A stretch of 64,000 nt of DNA, from assembly GCA_017163975.1 (NCBI GenBank), contig JAFFSR010000347.1, positions 6,314,001-6,378,000 of the forward strand. Direction: 5' to 3'. A model generated the notes under the pieces. The model was not told where the DNA came from. It searched no databases and saw only the letters and a program-made list of their open reading frames with translations. The stretch comes from Anastatus disparis (taxonomy: Eukaryota > Arthropoda > Insecta > Hymenoptera > Eupelmidae). Each line of letters begins with the position of its first letter. Position 1 is the stretch's first letter. The position numbers and the translations under genes were made by a program. This document shows positions 33,637 to 45,431 of this stretch, piece by piece.

Positions 33637-34738
33637 CCCGAGTAACCTTTTCACTTCGGCGTGCAGAGGGCCCGAAGTCGGTGCCGAATCACCCTCAGTG
33701 GCACCGAAACTCTTGCCGAATTGTCGCCACAGTGGCACCACATCGGCGTGAGGCGTGGCGGCGAAACGGGGCCCTGAGAGGGCAGCCGAATCTAGCTTAT
33801 AAAATCATAGAATTGAACGTAATTTATGTACAATTATCTATATAAAAAAACAGCTGATTTCCAATGGTAACCGATCGATTGATTGTTCAAGCAACTGACT
33901 ACTTTTTAAAATAGTTTCCATTAGTAAAAAAATTTAAGTAACTTGAGTTATTCGAATTATTCGAGTAACACTAGTTATTCGAGTTCATATTTTTGTCGAG
34001 TACCTAACTCGAACTTGAAGAAAAAATTACTCGCGAGTACTCGACAATTGAGTACTCACACTTGAAGGCGTATTCGAGTTTTCATTCCAAGTACTCGAAA
34101 AAAATATGAATTACTCGAATTACTCGAGTACTCGAAAAAATATGAATTACTCGAATTACTCGAATTACTCGAGTACACGAAAAAAATATGAATTTCTGAA
34201 TTCACTTGAGCACTCAAAAAAATATGAATTAATCGAATAAATCGAGTATTCGAAAAAATATAAATTACTCGAGTACTCGAGAAAATATAAATTACTCGAC
34301 AAAATATGAAGAACTTGAGTTACTCGAATAACTATAGTTAATTTATCAATTATATTATCTGTGGTATTCATCAGTTTTTTATTATATTTTTATCAATTGG
34401 TTTTAGGTTGTATTTGTCCGTGTATTCGGGCGGAATTTCGGAATCAATTTTTAACGAGTTCAGGTCGAGTCCAAAGAAAATCATTTTTATTAATTCAATC
34501 ACTCATATTTAATTTTCAATTAAAATAATGTTTTATCATAGCATGAAAATACAATAAAGAATATTTCGAGGTTATGTAAGATACACATCGATATTATGAC
34601 AAAATCTATACGATTTTCGGCTAGCCATCATAGGACCACGCTCGCCACCACGCCTCACCCATTCGGTGGCCCGACCTCGGCAGCCGAAGATGGCCCAACT
34701 GAGAGAAGTTGGTTGCCGTAATAAAAAGGTTACTCGGG
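33637..34738. mobile_element. 1102-bp TIR element, ACTCGAGTA words, with GC-rich flanks
   Basis: CCCGAGTAACCTTTT and its inverse AAAAGGTTACTCGGG are flanked by TA (33635-33636 and 34739-34740). Just inside each end is a GC-rich block (GTGGCACCGAA, GGCGTGAGGCGTGGCGGCG at left; CCACCACGCCTCACCC at right), unlike the AT-rich surroundings. The centre, 33940-34330, is an array of TTACTCGAGTACTCGAA words. No gene is visible. Confidence 0.83.
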
Positions 34739-34740
34739 TA

Positions 34741-35025
34741 ATGTAAAATTTTACATCATAATCTTAACGTGTAAAGTAATATTTATCGTTTTTTATATAC
34801 GCTAAAATAACGTTAAAAATAATAATGTATAGAGCGAAGTGTCATAGTACATAAAAAGAATTATTTTTTGAAATAATTCAACTCATTTTTTGTTTACGAT
34901 AATCATTTATCTCAATGATTCAAGCTTTTGAAGGCTAGTAATACTTGAGTTTTACGCTTTATGAATATGTCTTTGTGTTATCTGTACAAATTTTTTTATT
35001 TTCTCGATGCGATGCATAATTTTAC
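34741..35025. other. Short AT-rich gap
   Basis: Flanking DNA between two hairpin elements. Nothing recognisable in it. Confidence 0.5.
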
Positions 35026-35894
35026 CCCGTTGAAAAAATCCAATTGGATTTCTTATTGGAATTTCCAATTGGAATCCCAATTGGATTTTGTTGAAAATCC
35101 ATGTTGGAATTCCAATCAATTCCAATTGGAAATCCAATTGGGAATTCATAATAGAATTCCAATGAGAATTTGAGAAATCCAACGTAAATTTAAGGACATT
35201 TTTAAGAGATTAAAATATTTTTTTATATCAAATTTTATTTATGTTTTCATTGCGACCTATAAAAATATCTCTGTTCATTGAGAAAATAGAACATGAGAAA
35301 GCAGGCCGAATGATCGTCTTTGGAGACCAAATGAAACTACCAGCTTATAAGTTCTAAACTCATTTATTTTTTTTGTGCGCATTTGTTTGCCATAAGAAAT
35401 TCAATAGATAGAAAGCGTCGTAGCATCCTGGCGGCTAATCATTGAATATAAATATACACATTTATATAATAGTACTAATAATTGATCGCCAGGCGGCTAC
35501 CACGCTTTCTATCTATTGACTCTCTTATGGCAAGCAAATGCGCACAAAAAAAATAAAAGAGTTTAGAACTTATAAGCTGGTAGTTTCATTTGGTCTCAAA
35601 AGACGATCATTCGGCCTGCTTTCTCATGTTCTATTTTCTCAATGAACAGAGATATTTTTATAGGTCGCAATGAAAACATAAATAAAATTTGATATAAAAA
35701 AATATTTTAATCTCTTAAAAATGTCCTGAAATTTACGTTGGATTTCTCAAATTCTCATTGGAATTCTATTATGAATTTCCAATTGGATTTCCAATTGGAA
35801 TTGATTGGAATTCCAAGATGGATTTTCAACAAAATCCAATTGGAATTCCAATTGGAAATTCCAATAAGAAATCCAATAGAATTTTTTCAACGGG
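35026..35894. mobile_element. 869-bp hairpin element, CCAATTGG words
   Basis: CCCGTTGAAAAAATCC opens and an inverse TTTTTTCAACGGG closes. Both ends carry TCCAATTGGAATTCC words. Inside them the whole left half, to about 35445, is repeated in reverse from about 35478 with only scattered differences (for example GAGAAAGCAGGCCGAATGAT and its inverse), so one strand can fold into a hairpin of about 420 bp. Flanking bases AC and AT do not match exactly, so the duplication is worn or the end is one base off. Confidence 0.8.
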
Positions 35895-37004
35895 ATAAAA
35901 ATGAAAATTTATATTTTTTGTTTGTCATTGCATGAAATAGTGTAAAAAGAAACAATATGAAAAAAGTAAAGAATGTATAAAATATTGTTTGAAATATTTT
36001 ATACAATTTAGTTTGTAATTTATACTATATTAGTTATAGGGAAGGCATAAGTTCGTTTTGAGATTTGTAGGTTTGAAGTTCTACGCCTTTCATTAAATAA
36101 ATCCTTAATAACTTTCATAAATACTCGTTGCCAAATCTTACGTTCAATGAACCTGGAGTCACGATGATTTTTTAACATAACCTTTCTAAATTTTAGTTTC
36201 TGTATATTGATAACAATTTGTACAAAATATTTTTAGATAATTTTATAAAAAAAATAGTAAATACGAATGAATGAAGCAATGAAACAAAAACTTGTAGAAA
36301 TGTTATAGGGTATAAAAAGGTAAATGCATATGTATATAATTATTTATTATTATACTATTTAAAAATTTATGACATATACTTGTTAAAGTTTTCTGTAATC
36401 AACTTCTTACAAATGGACTTATAATAAAAATTGTATACATTTACAAATTTTCTTTATTTTCAGATATAATCCATAAAATTTAACAACTTTAGAAAAGTAA
36501 ATTGACATTCAAGTAAATAAAAATGCATGCAATCTAAATGCTGATTTGGCTATTTTAAAATTGTATCAATTAAATACGCATCATTTTGATAAAAATGTAA
36601 CCTGTATGATACTTCTAAAAGCACTAACAAATAGTAAATAAGGAACATATAACATATAGAGGTGCTTTTATCAATAAGATTAAACAAAGATTCGAATGTA
36701 AATCAATAGACTAACCAAATAGAATAACCTTACCAAAAAAATTAGCGTTAAAAATTGTAATGTTCCTTACATTTATTGTTTATAATCTCTGAAAGAATAG
36801 ATTCTTTTTTTGGGGGGAAAGGGAGGAGAACGAGGAGTTAAAAGTTGGAGAAGAGAGAGATGTACATAAGTTGGTTTAAAGCTTGGTATATCTTGAATCT
36901 AAACAAGCTTGCAATCCCGGGCTCGATTTAATCGAGAGCATTCGAAAAGTTTTCAGATATATACATTATTGTATATGAATTCTATAATACATGAGAGAAA
37001 TGTA
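35895..37004. other. AT-rich stretch without identified features
   Basis: No ORF longer than about 60 codons with a domain, no tandem repeat and no inverted termini were found. A purine-rich run GGGGGGAAAGGGAGGAGAAC at about 36811 is the only compositional oddity. Confidence 0.5.
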
Positions 37005-37129
37005 CACCCAACGTTAATTGATTCTTTCCGAATTTTTTAAAATGTTCCAATAGAAACAAAGAAAACAACGGAATTGTCCAATGAAAGTTCAGGATTTCAA
37101 AACATTCGGAAAGAATTCATTAACGGTGG

Positions 37130-37132
<3 letters not shown>
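37005..37132. mobile_element. 128-bp TIR element, CACCCAACGTTAAT ends
   Basis: CACCCAACGTTAATTGATTC and an inverse GAATTCATTAACGGTGGGTG are flanked by TA (37003-37004 and 37133-37134). A (TA)n run follows directly at 37135. The arms are about 42 bases. It has no coding capacity. Confidence 0.7.
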
Positions 37133-37166
<34 letters not shown>

Positions 37167-37988
37167 CTAAGAGAGAAAATCAAAATATTTGAGTTATTCG
37201 CAAACTGCGTGTACATGTTTAGGGATATTAATTGTTTAATGATTAGATGTAATTGTTTAATGTTTAATTATGAGTAGATAAAGAAATATGGTAAAAATGA
37301 CTTAGAAACGTTTAAAACTATGTATACGTTTTTTTTTTAAATTATGAGGTTTAGCAAGAAACGTTTAGAAAATTTTAATGAAAATTTAAATTGATAAAAA
37401 GTTTTATTTGGTAAATTTTTTCTCTAAATATTTTAGATGATGAAAATGTATTTTTTAGAAAATGTCGTATTAACGGATTTAAAAAAAGTCTTTTAAATAA
37501 TTCATGTGAAATTTTTTTAAAAGTTTTTTACGTTTTGACACTTTGTAATTTTACTAATAATACAAGTCTGCTTTGTTTTGAATTCAAAATATAGCCATTT
37601 TTTTAAATCATATTTTAACGAACATCAATTTAACAACTTTATATGTACTTATGAATTTGTTTTGAAAATTTGAATAAAAAACTTATTTTCTACATTATAT
37701 TTTTAGATAATGAAGTAACATGGAATCAATGTTTATAATAAATTTATTATTTTTCAATTTTTATCACTTTGCTACATTTTATCAATACAGATTCAATCAG
37801 AGTATTCGAAAATTAGAACTACATGAAATAACTAAAAATTGAAAGCTTTATGGTGGAAAATTGCAATTTATATATCGTGCATATAGCTAAATATATAAAA
37901 GGACAATATTATTAAATTAGAAATACAATGTACTATAAAAAATAATAATTTGTTCAATAATCACTAATTTAAATGGTTATTTGAATAA
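37133..37988. other. AT-rich gap with a TA microsatellite at its start
   Basis: (TA)n at about 37134-37160; beyond this no gene, repeat or inverted structure is supported. Confidence 0.5.
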
Positions 37989-38275
37989 ACACTGTTAAAA
38001 ATGACATAAAATTTAATGCGTAAATAATTTAAGCTGTTACAATAGTTATGCTGCAAAAGTTATGAAATTTAATGCAATTTGCATAATAATCATTGCAAGT
38101 TACATAAAAATCAATTCATTTTGCAGTAATTATCCTATAAATTATACAAATTTTAATGCAAATTATGTACTTTTGCATTAAAATTTATGTAATTTACAGT
38201 ATAATTACGGCAAATTGCATTGATTTTTATGCAAATTGTGTTAAACTTGATATGTTTTACAGCATAATTACTTTA
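37989..38275. repeat. ATGCAAATTT palindromic word array, possible worn element
   Basis: Words ATGCAAATT, AATTTGCAT, TTAATGCAA and TAATTATG alternate in both orientations. The ends CACTGTTAAAAATGAC and GTAATTATGC...TTTAACACC are weakly inverted and resemble the CCCTGTTAAAA ends of other elements here. No target duplication is evident. It is followed by a G-rich patch (38345-38392) and a TA run. Confidence 0.45.
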
Positions 38276-38390
38276 ACACCTCATTTAAATTAAATTAAAT
38301 TTATGGCATTAAATTTCATAATATTCAAGGATAAGTACATCATGAATGGGGGGGTTGGCGAGCAGGGCGAGCAGGGGGGTACCCCCCTAG

Positions 38391-38421
<31 letters not shown>

Positions 38422-39031
38422 GGAACATTATTTTATTATTATTTACATTAGTGATCATAAAAATTATTTGTAATCATACATGATTAAATGATCAATTGTG
38501 TATGATTTAAAATTCAATCAGAGTTGCAGGTTTTAAAGTGACTTATATGTACTTTAACAAAAACGAACAGAACAAAATAATATATTGTTTTAAATAAACT
38601 TATCTTATCACCAATAAAAAACGTTTTTTAATAAAATTATATATTAATCTAAATTTGCATTTTATATTCTATAGCAACAACTACAGTTTCTCGATTGAAT
38701 CGTTAAGTTTGCTGCAGAACTTAAAAATATTGATTTTTAAAATTTCGTCTTTCAAAATGAAAATGTTGGCTTGGATAATGTTGAGTTAGAAGAATATATA
38801 ATAAAAACATGAATACAGATATATTTCTAATATGAATATTACGTGTTGTGTATTTCACGGCAAATACTGTTAAAATTCCTTTTTTCTCTATATTGGAATT
38901 TAAAATGAATGGATCTTGATATTTTTTCTAATTATTATTTTGGATATATAATTATTAGCATATAAAATTAAACAAGTTATAAAATATTACTTAAGTTTTA
39001 ATAATGTTCCAATTTGAGTAGAGGTTAAGTA
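38276..39031. other. AT-rich gap with a G-rich patch and TA run
   Basis: At 38345-38392 an unusual G-rich sequence (ATGGGGGGGTTGGCGAGC, GCAGGGGGGTACCCCCC) includes a perfect GGGGGGTACCCCCC palindrome. A (TA)n run follows to about 38417. Beyond that, nothing recognisable. Confidence 0.5.
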
Positions 39032-41009
39032 CCCTGGTAACACAATCTGTTGCAAGCACGATTGCGCAGAACTTGCGTGGTCTGTTTCCACATTTTAATG
39101 CATATCTGCTGAAATTTAATTGCGACTAAAACGTGCGTCAGATTTGTAACAGATTGCCAATTTAAACGTGCGATTCTAAAATAAGAATAAACACGCAAAC
39201 TTTTAGCAGAATCGAAGCAGTCTTCCGTAAGAATCTTACAGCAGCACTTTACTCCAGAATTACATAAGAAAGACACAAGTTAAGTGCAATTATGTTACGA
39301 AAATAAACACGTAAACTTGCAGCAGAATCGAAGCAGTCTTCCGTAAGAATCTTGCAGCAGTACTTTATCCCCGAATTACATAAATATGACAAAAGTTGAG
39401 CGCAATTATATGATGAGAATAAACACGCAAACTTGCAGCAGAATCGAAGCAGCCTTCCCTAAGAATCTTGCAGCAGCACTTTACTCCAGAATTACATAAG
39501 AATGACATAAGTCAAGCGCAATTATATGACAAGAATAAACACGTAAACTCGTAGCAGAATCGAAGCAGTCTTCAGTAAGAATCTTGCAGCAGCACAGTTT
39601 ATAGAATTTCAAAGTTAATTAATAGTTTAAAAATTGAAGTCACTTTATAGAATAAAGATAATACATTGTATTTTAATAAAAAATTTTCATTGTGAATATT
39701 ATTAACATTTAACTAACGAGTACATGTTCATAAGAGTTGTTGACAGATTTTAAGAAAGCAAATGTTGAATTTAAAAATTATAATTTATAATTTTTATGAA
39801 AATATAATAATTTATAATTGCAATACATTTAATGCATTTCTTTAAACTTTACGTGTTCTTACTACTAATGCCTACACCTATAGGCACATATTGGCTAAAA
39901 GAAAAAAGAAGAAACGCAAAAAACAATCAACATATATACACAAAGGGGTGGGCGCTGATGTTATAGCATAAAATTATATACATGTAGACATTGGGGAGAA
40001 GAGAGGAGACCATTGCAGCATCCTGTCAAATATAAAAAACGTAGATAAAAAATTTTTATAATATCTAAGAAAAGTTTTAAATAAATTTCTATCAGTAAAA
40101 GATGATAAATATTTTGGTTCTACATTCCTACGTAATTCTGTAGTAAAGTTTTGTCGCAAGATTCTTATGCGAGATAGCTTCAAGTATGCTGCATGCTCGC
40201 GTGATTATTCTTATGATAAGATTGCATTTAACTTTTGTCCTTCTGATGTAATTTTAGCGCAAATCTGCTGCATGATTCTCACATAAAACTGCTTCAATTC
40301 TGCTGTACATTTACGTGTTTATTCTCATCGTTAAATTACACTTAACTTTTGTCATATTTATGTAATTCGGGTATAAAGTGCTGCTGCAAGATTCTTACGG
40401 AAGACTGCTTCGATTCTGCTGCAAGTTTACGTGTTTATTTTCGTAACATAATTGCACTTAACTTGTGTCAATCTTATGTAATTCTGGGGTAAAGTGCTGC
40501 TGCAAGATTCTTACGGAAGACTGCTTTGATTCTGCTGCAAGTTTGCATCTTTATTCGCGTCATATAATTGCACTTAACTTTTGTCATTCTTATGTAAATC
40601 TGAGGTGAAGTGCTGCTGCAAGTTTTTGATGCAAGACTGTTTCGATTCTGTTATATGCTTGTGTACTTTTATTACGATTCGCAGAACAGCACTTGACAAT
40701 TTGCAATTCTTACGTAATTGTGCTGCAAAAGTTTGTCGGGAATTATTTACTCAATTTTGTTGCTAGTGTCTGTAATAAGTTTTTTCCACAAGCTTACTGC
40801 AAAATATCTTCAAGATTCTGCGCATTCTTTCCGTTCCGTAGATTGCACTTTCTCTCTGCCAGAAACGTGCAATTCTGTTGCACTTATCTGCTGTAATTTC
40901 TTTTCATAAAAAACCCTGTGAAGTGCGGAAACAGACAGCACATGTTCTGCTGCAAGTTTTTGATTTTCAAGAAAATTGCAGCAAAATTGCGTTGACCATT
41001 TTACCAGAG
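39032..41009. mobile_element. 1978-bp TIR element with inverted 117-bp tandem arrays
   Basis: It begins CCCTGGTAACACAATC and ends GACCATTTTACCAGAG, flanked by TA (39030-39031 and 41010-41011). The left arm has four tandem copies of a 116-117 bp unit (AGAATCGAAGCAGTCTTCC near 39208, 39324, 39441 and 39557). The right arm has inverted copies (near 40390 and 40515, and more diverged ones at 40280 and 40640). Short ORFs in the right arm arise from the repeats and are not genes. The ends relate it to the CCCTGGTAG elements. Confidence 0.82.
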
Positions 41010-41011
41010 TA

Positions 41012-42445
41012 ACCACGTGGCTATTTTTATAACCGGCCGTAGTTCTTTGCTAAACTTTCTTAATTTCACTTCCGTAACAAAGAAAATCTTATACGTTACT
41101 TTTATACAATTTTCCTTTAAATTAACATCAATTAATATTCACTTTACCTCACTATGATTGATTTTTATTCCTTTTTATCTATTCATTAAGTGTACCATCG
41201 CGAGAGAGAGATTTTATACGAGAATTTATTTATTTAATTTTTCACCGACACAAAAAAAAATTTTATTTAATCAATTATGCTGTCCGCTATGCTCTGTATC
41301 AGCCATCTCAATTTTAATATCCAGAAAAAAAAGGAATCCAGAGAAAAAAATCGCTCTACAAAGACGCTGATATTTTCTTTTTCAAAGTGTCCGATGGCTA
41401 GTAGTGATAGACCCTCCGAGAAGATGGTGGTTAATTGCTTCAAGGTGGTGATGGCACACGCGGAAGAGAAAAGTAACAAAATCTCGCGAGAGTAAATTAA
41501 TAATAACAACAATCAAAGAAAATATTTAACACCAATAATCTATCTCTTGAATTCAACGGCAATAATAACAATTTAATAATTTTAACAATAAAGGAAACTT
41601 TAACAATTACTTTAATATATGCAGCGAAAAAAAAATGACTCTACAATACGGTGATCTGAACGACAATTAAAACAAAATAAAAAATTAACTAGCTTCTACG
41701 ACGACCGAAACGACAATAAGGCATGAAGAAAAAGGAAGTTTCACTATTGCTCTCTTTGTTACACTTATTATGTCCTATCTACTGTCTCTTTCCTAATTCA
41801 CGACTCCCTAATTAAATCAGTTTCTTTTCGCTAAGTTTCTTTAATTACTCTGGTGTAGTTACTTGCTACTCAAATTAGTTTTTCATTTCCTCTACTAGTG
41901 TAGTATATTTTTACATTTTGCTTGTTGAGCGCGTGGTTTAATTAAATACTAGTGATGTGTGTATTCTTAATTATTTGTACAATTATTAAAAATTCTACTT
42001 CTAAAATGCATTTTATTTTCTAATGCTTATTTTATCAAGTCACTTAAATTTTAATTGACATCTCATCCATATTTAATTAATTAACGTTATTACAAATCTT
42101 TATTATAATTTTAAAAAAATATTCTTTAAAGTACAGCAGCACCACTTGTAAAATTAAAAGAAGACATTTTCAAAAAGAAATTATTTAGCCTTGCATTCGA
42201 ATCTTATTAGTACGCGAGCGCCCTCTAAATTATATCTACGCCTACTATTATATCTACGCTATGCTTCACTATTCATCTTATTGCGTGAATTGCAATTAAA
42301 CGGGTCATACAACCAATAATCGCGATTACTTATATTTAAAATTTTCCCAATCAGCAATAAATGGATCTAATAATGAGTACTCACACAAGAGAACAATATA
42401 ACTACACGAGACCTAACCTGTCTTATACAGCAGCAATTTTCCTGA
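41012..42445. other. Long stretch with no supported gene
   Basis: Mostly AT-rich DNA. At 41394-41495 a small ORF (MASSDRPSEKMVVNCFKVVM...) of 33 codons, within a longer 72-codon frame from 41277, is locally less AT-rich than its surroundings. I could not identify it. An 81-codon ORF runs antiparallel over it. No terminal repeats or tandem repeats were seen. Confidence 0.4.
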
Positions 42446-42805
42446 CAAGATATAATTCTATCTTCATCGACAAAACTCATACCTAAAATACAAGAAAACA
42501 ATAAGGATTCTTATGTCACCGAAAAGCAAGTCACAGAGACATTCAAAAACTTGATAAATAACTGTAAAGTAGACATAATAAAAATAATTAACACGCAAAA
42601 CTCTTCACTCCAAAATCAATGAAATATACAGAATAAAAAGATCAAAATTATATTTAAAAAATTAGACTTACAATGGCTAGAATAATACACTCGCTAAATA
42701 TTCTATCAGTCAATGTTAATTCGATAACCATAAATACGCGCCGTCATAGCCTCGAGTTTATAAAATATGAGAACGCCACCGCTATCAAATCGTATTTGAG
42801 CTAAT
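42446..42805 (+). pseudogene. Fragment of a second LINE: ORF1 tail and ORF2 head
   Basis: One frame ends with a polar stretch (TEKQVTETFKNLINNCKVDI ... NSSLQNQ) at a stop near 42619. From the ATG at 42674 another frame reads MARIIHSLNILSVNVNSITI, then NTRRHSLEF and KYEN, which resembles the opening strand of an APE-type LINE endonuclease (SLNIxSVNVNSIxTxxRRxxL). The similarity stops after about 40 codons. Neither piece is complete, and no RT follows. The call rests on the endonuclease opening only. Confidence 0.4.
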
Positions 42806-43229
42806 TGTTATCTTTTGAGACATTTTAAGCTCGATAAAAATGTTTTCTCACGTATAATAAATTCTTGATTTTATTTACAAAAAAAATTCAATATTAAAAT
42901 TAATTGAATAAAGTTGTAGTTTGTAGAGAAAAATTAAAATTAATTCATATAATCGCCACATCATGTTTAAATTTTCTCTGCAAATTATTCCTTCATCTTT
43001 ATTAATTGATTCATAAAACTTAATTCAAAATAATCTTTAACGCTTATTATACATAGGAAAACTCTAATTATACTTATTCAGCAGCAGCGGATTAAGCTAT
43101 ATGCTATAAGTACGCCTTGGCGTATAGGCAGCAGCCTAAGAAGGGAGAGAAGAAGCGGCAAAGTATTGAATGAATATTTCAGATAAAATATCCGACAGCT
43201 CAAAACTGTTGGTCTACTTTCGCAAAACG
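42806..43229. other. Unannotated AT-rich gap
   Basis: A GCAGCAG-containing patch at 43080-43150 (GCCTTGGCGTATAGGCAGCAGCC) is locally GC-richer. No ORF or inverted repeat is supported. Confidence 0.45.
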
Positions 43230-43480
43230 CAAGATGTGACTTATGCCCCGAGCATAATAGTCCGCAATTTTGTTAGACAGACGCGCCAATTCACTATCTC
43301 ATGTCTAGCGGATTTTTGGAGCCAATCTTAAGAAAATAAATTTTGATCATCGTCGTGTTAGCAGAAATCACCTAAAATTTAATTCATTTTCTCAAGGTTG
43401 GCTTCAAAAATTCCGTAGGCACGATCTAGTGAATTGGTGCGTCTGCCGAATAAATTGCGGATTATTGTGCTCCGGACATT
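43230..43480. mobile_element. Foldback MITE with arms of about 100 bases
   Basis: CCGAGCATAATAGTCCGC ... AGACGCGCCAATTCACTA at the left is inverted as TAGTGAATTGGTGCGTCTGC ... GCGGATTATTGTGCTCCGG at the right. The inner part TTTTTGGAGCCAATCTTAAG is matched by CTCAAGGTTGGCTTCAAAAA. Exact ends and target duplication are not clear. Confidence 0.65.
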
Positions 43481-43770
43481 AGCATAATATCTTAGCAGCA
43501 CAACGCAACTTTACGTTATTTTAAGAACTTCGATGGCTCTGAGAACGGCACCCGCTATCTGCTTTTTTTGCATACTCCATGGTTTGCGTTTGCTAATCCC
43601 AGTTATAAAAATTTCAATTGATTAGAGCTATTTTATCTCCAAAATACATATTACTGAAAAAATGACAGATAAAAGTTTTAATTTTTTGCATTACATACAA
43701 ATTTTTCTAAGAAAAAATAAAATTAATAGAGTTAGTTATATAAAATGTATAAATGTTAAAATTGAAAGTA

Positions 43771-44009
43771 TCCTGTTGAAAAAATTCATATGAATTTTTA
43801 TATGAATTTTTAGTATGAATTTTTCATATGAATTGTTATATGAATTTTGAATATGAATTTTTATATGAATTTTTCATATAAATTTTTTATATGAATTTTT
43901 CATATAAATTTTTCATATGAATTTTTTAATATATAAAAATGAAACAAAAATGCATATTAGATATATGAAAAATTTATATTAAAAATTCATATGAATTTTT
44001 TCAACAGGG
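43771..44009. mobile_element. 239-bp TIR element, TCATATGAAT words
   Basis: TCCTGTTGAAAAAATTC and GAATTTTTTCAACAGGG are inverted (first C changed to T), flanked by TA (43769-43770 and 44010-44011). The body is nothing but ATATGAATTTTTCATATGAA repeated with slips. The ends match those at 35026 and 56302. Confidence 0.82.
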
Positions 44010-44318
44010 TATATGCATACCTGAATTGCCTTGTGTATCGGATTGATAAAGAAAATAAACAGGGCCTTCAATGGATGAAAAAAATGTCACCACAATTACA
44101 GTCATATAATATATATTATTAATAGCGTACAGTTGTATTGTAAATAAGAAAGTATATTTAATAAATTGTGTTTACAATGAGTTATTACCGGGAAAGGTTA
44201 AGTGGCACTTAATATAAACAAAAAGCAAAAGAAAAATTATAAAGAAAGAAGAAATTCTAACAAAAACTTCAAAATTGAATACTTTTTTTCAAATAAAAAT
44301 AATGTCAATGTACCTTAA

Positions 44319-44702
44319 GAGTAGGCCGGATTCGCTGTCCTTGTCTAATTGAGATTTTTGTTATTTATACAAGTATTAATCGGTGAATCTGCAAATTGAA
44401 GGTTAAGCGCAATAGATATTATTATTACAAATATTTATGCACAAGAAGAAAAAAATCTATCGCTTTGTTTTTGAGAAAAGTGAGTAACGCAAAAATATTA
44501 TAAACATAAACTTTTACTTCGGCGTTACTTACTTTTCTCAAAAACAAAACGGTAGATTTTTTTTTGTTGTGCATAGATGTTCATAATAATAATATCTATT
44601 GCGCTCAACCTTTAATTTGAAGATACATCGATTAATACTTGAGTAAATAACAAACAACTCAATTGTTACTCGGTCGGTATCAGGTTCTACTCCGGCCTGC
44701 CG
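44319..44702. mobile_element. 384-bp foldback MITE with TTAA duplication, GAGTAGGCCG ends
   Basis: GAGTAGGCCGGATTC and an inverse ending CCGGCCTGCCG lie between TTAA copies (44315-44318 and 44703-44706). Long inner arms match: AGCGCAATAGATATTATTAT and its inverse; TTTTTGAGAAAAGTGAGTAA and its inverse. The element at 62147-62527 has the same start (GAGCAGGTCG ... CTGTCCTTTTCTAATT), so the two are one family. Confidence 0.82.
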
Positions 44703-44706
44703 TTAA

Positions 44707-45102
44707 TTGATTGAAGCTATATGCGACATAATTTTAAATTTTATGAAAAAAAACTGTAGAAGTGTACACTGAGAAAAAAATTTTATCAGATAAACTGAAA
44801 TGTTATTGATTTAACAGATCTGCTGTTAATCTGACAGAACCTTATTGATCTAACAGAATCTGTGCAGTTAAAATAGCCTAAATACGATTGTGCTGCCAAT
44901 TTAACAGCTCAGCTGTTGATATAAGTGAATAACAGTTAAAATAAAAAGAACGTAAGTCAAAATAAAAGTATGACTTACATTTCAACAAAATTTTATAAAT
45001 TGAACCAATAATATGCACATGCTTAAATTAATTAATGAATTATATTTCAATAGAAATGTTGAAAAATAAATGGACTCCAACACTGATCTTGGAATACAAG
45101 CA
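44707..45102. other. AT-rich gap with a possible lone TIR end
   Basis: TACACTGAGAAAAAAATTTT at 44765 looks like a CACTG-type element end and is followed by AACAG/CTGTTAA words to about 44945. No matching right end was found, so it may be a truncated element. Confidence 0.4.
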
Positions 45103-45420
45103 AGAATAGGGAACTTGCATGAAAAAATGCATTATATCCGTCAGATAGAATACGAAAAAATAAAAGACCCGTATTTTTTCGTTTTTTTAAATATGATGAA
45201 TTGCAAAAGTTATAGCCAGTATAAGTTAATACAATTTTGATATATATAGATATAGCGCCATGACAAAAGCAAACATGCATTGTGATGTCACACAGATTTA
45301 ACTGCCTCTATCTCTTTGAGTTTTTATTTTCACGAAAGAAGAAAAAATACGTGTCCTTTATTTTTTCGTATTCTATCTGACGGATATAATGCATTTTTTC
45401 ATGCAAGTTCCCTATTCTTC
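45103..45420. repeat. Inverted repeat with arms of about 75 bases
   Basis: AATAGGGAACTTGCATGAAA ... CAGATAGAATACGAAAAAAT at 45103-45180 is inverted at 45340-45420 with almost no mismatches. The spacer is about 160 bases. The right arm adjoins the 3' end of the Penelope-like element, so it may be a tail structure of that element or an independent foldback at its insertion site. Confidence 0.65.
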
Positions 45421-45431
45421 ATTATTTTTAA

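Noticed and set aside
34952..35182. ORFs at both ends of the CCAATTGG hairpin element
   Set aside because: They are mirror images produced by the inverted words and share no protein family.
40581..41016. Overlapping ORFs on both strands rich in Cys, Leu and Phe
   Set aside because: They lie in the inverted 117-bp repeats and right end of the element at 39032-41009, and no frame is preferred.
41277..41495. 72-codon plus-strand ORF ending in MASSDRPSEKM...
   Set aside because: Locally gene-like composition, but there is no recognisable domain, no splice context that I could confirm, and an equally long antiparallel ORF overlaps it.
42190..42220. Possible tRNA because of a TTCGAATC box
   Set aside because: No acceptor stem, anticodon arm or A box could be paired around it.
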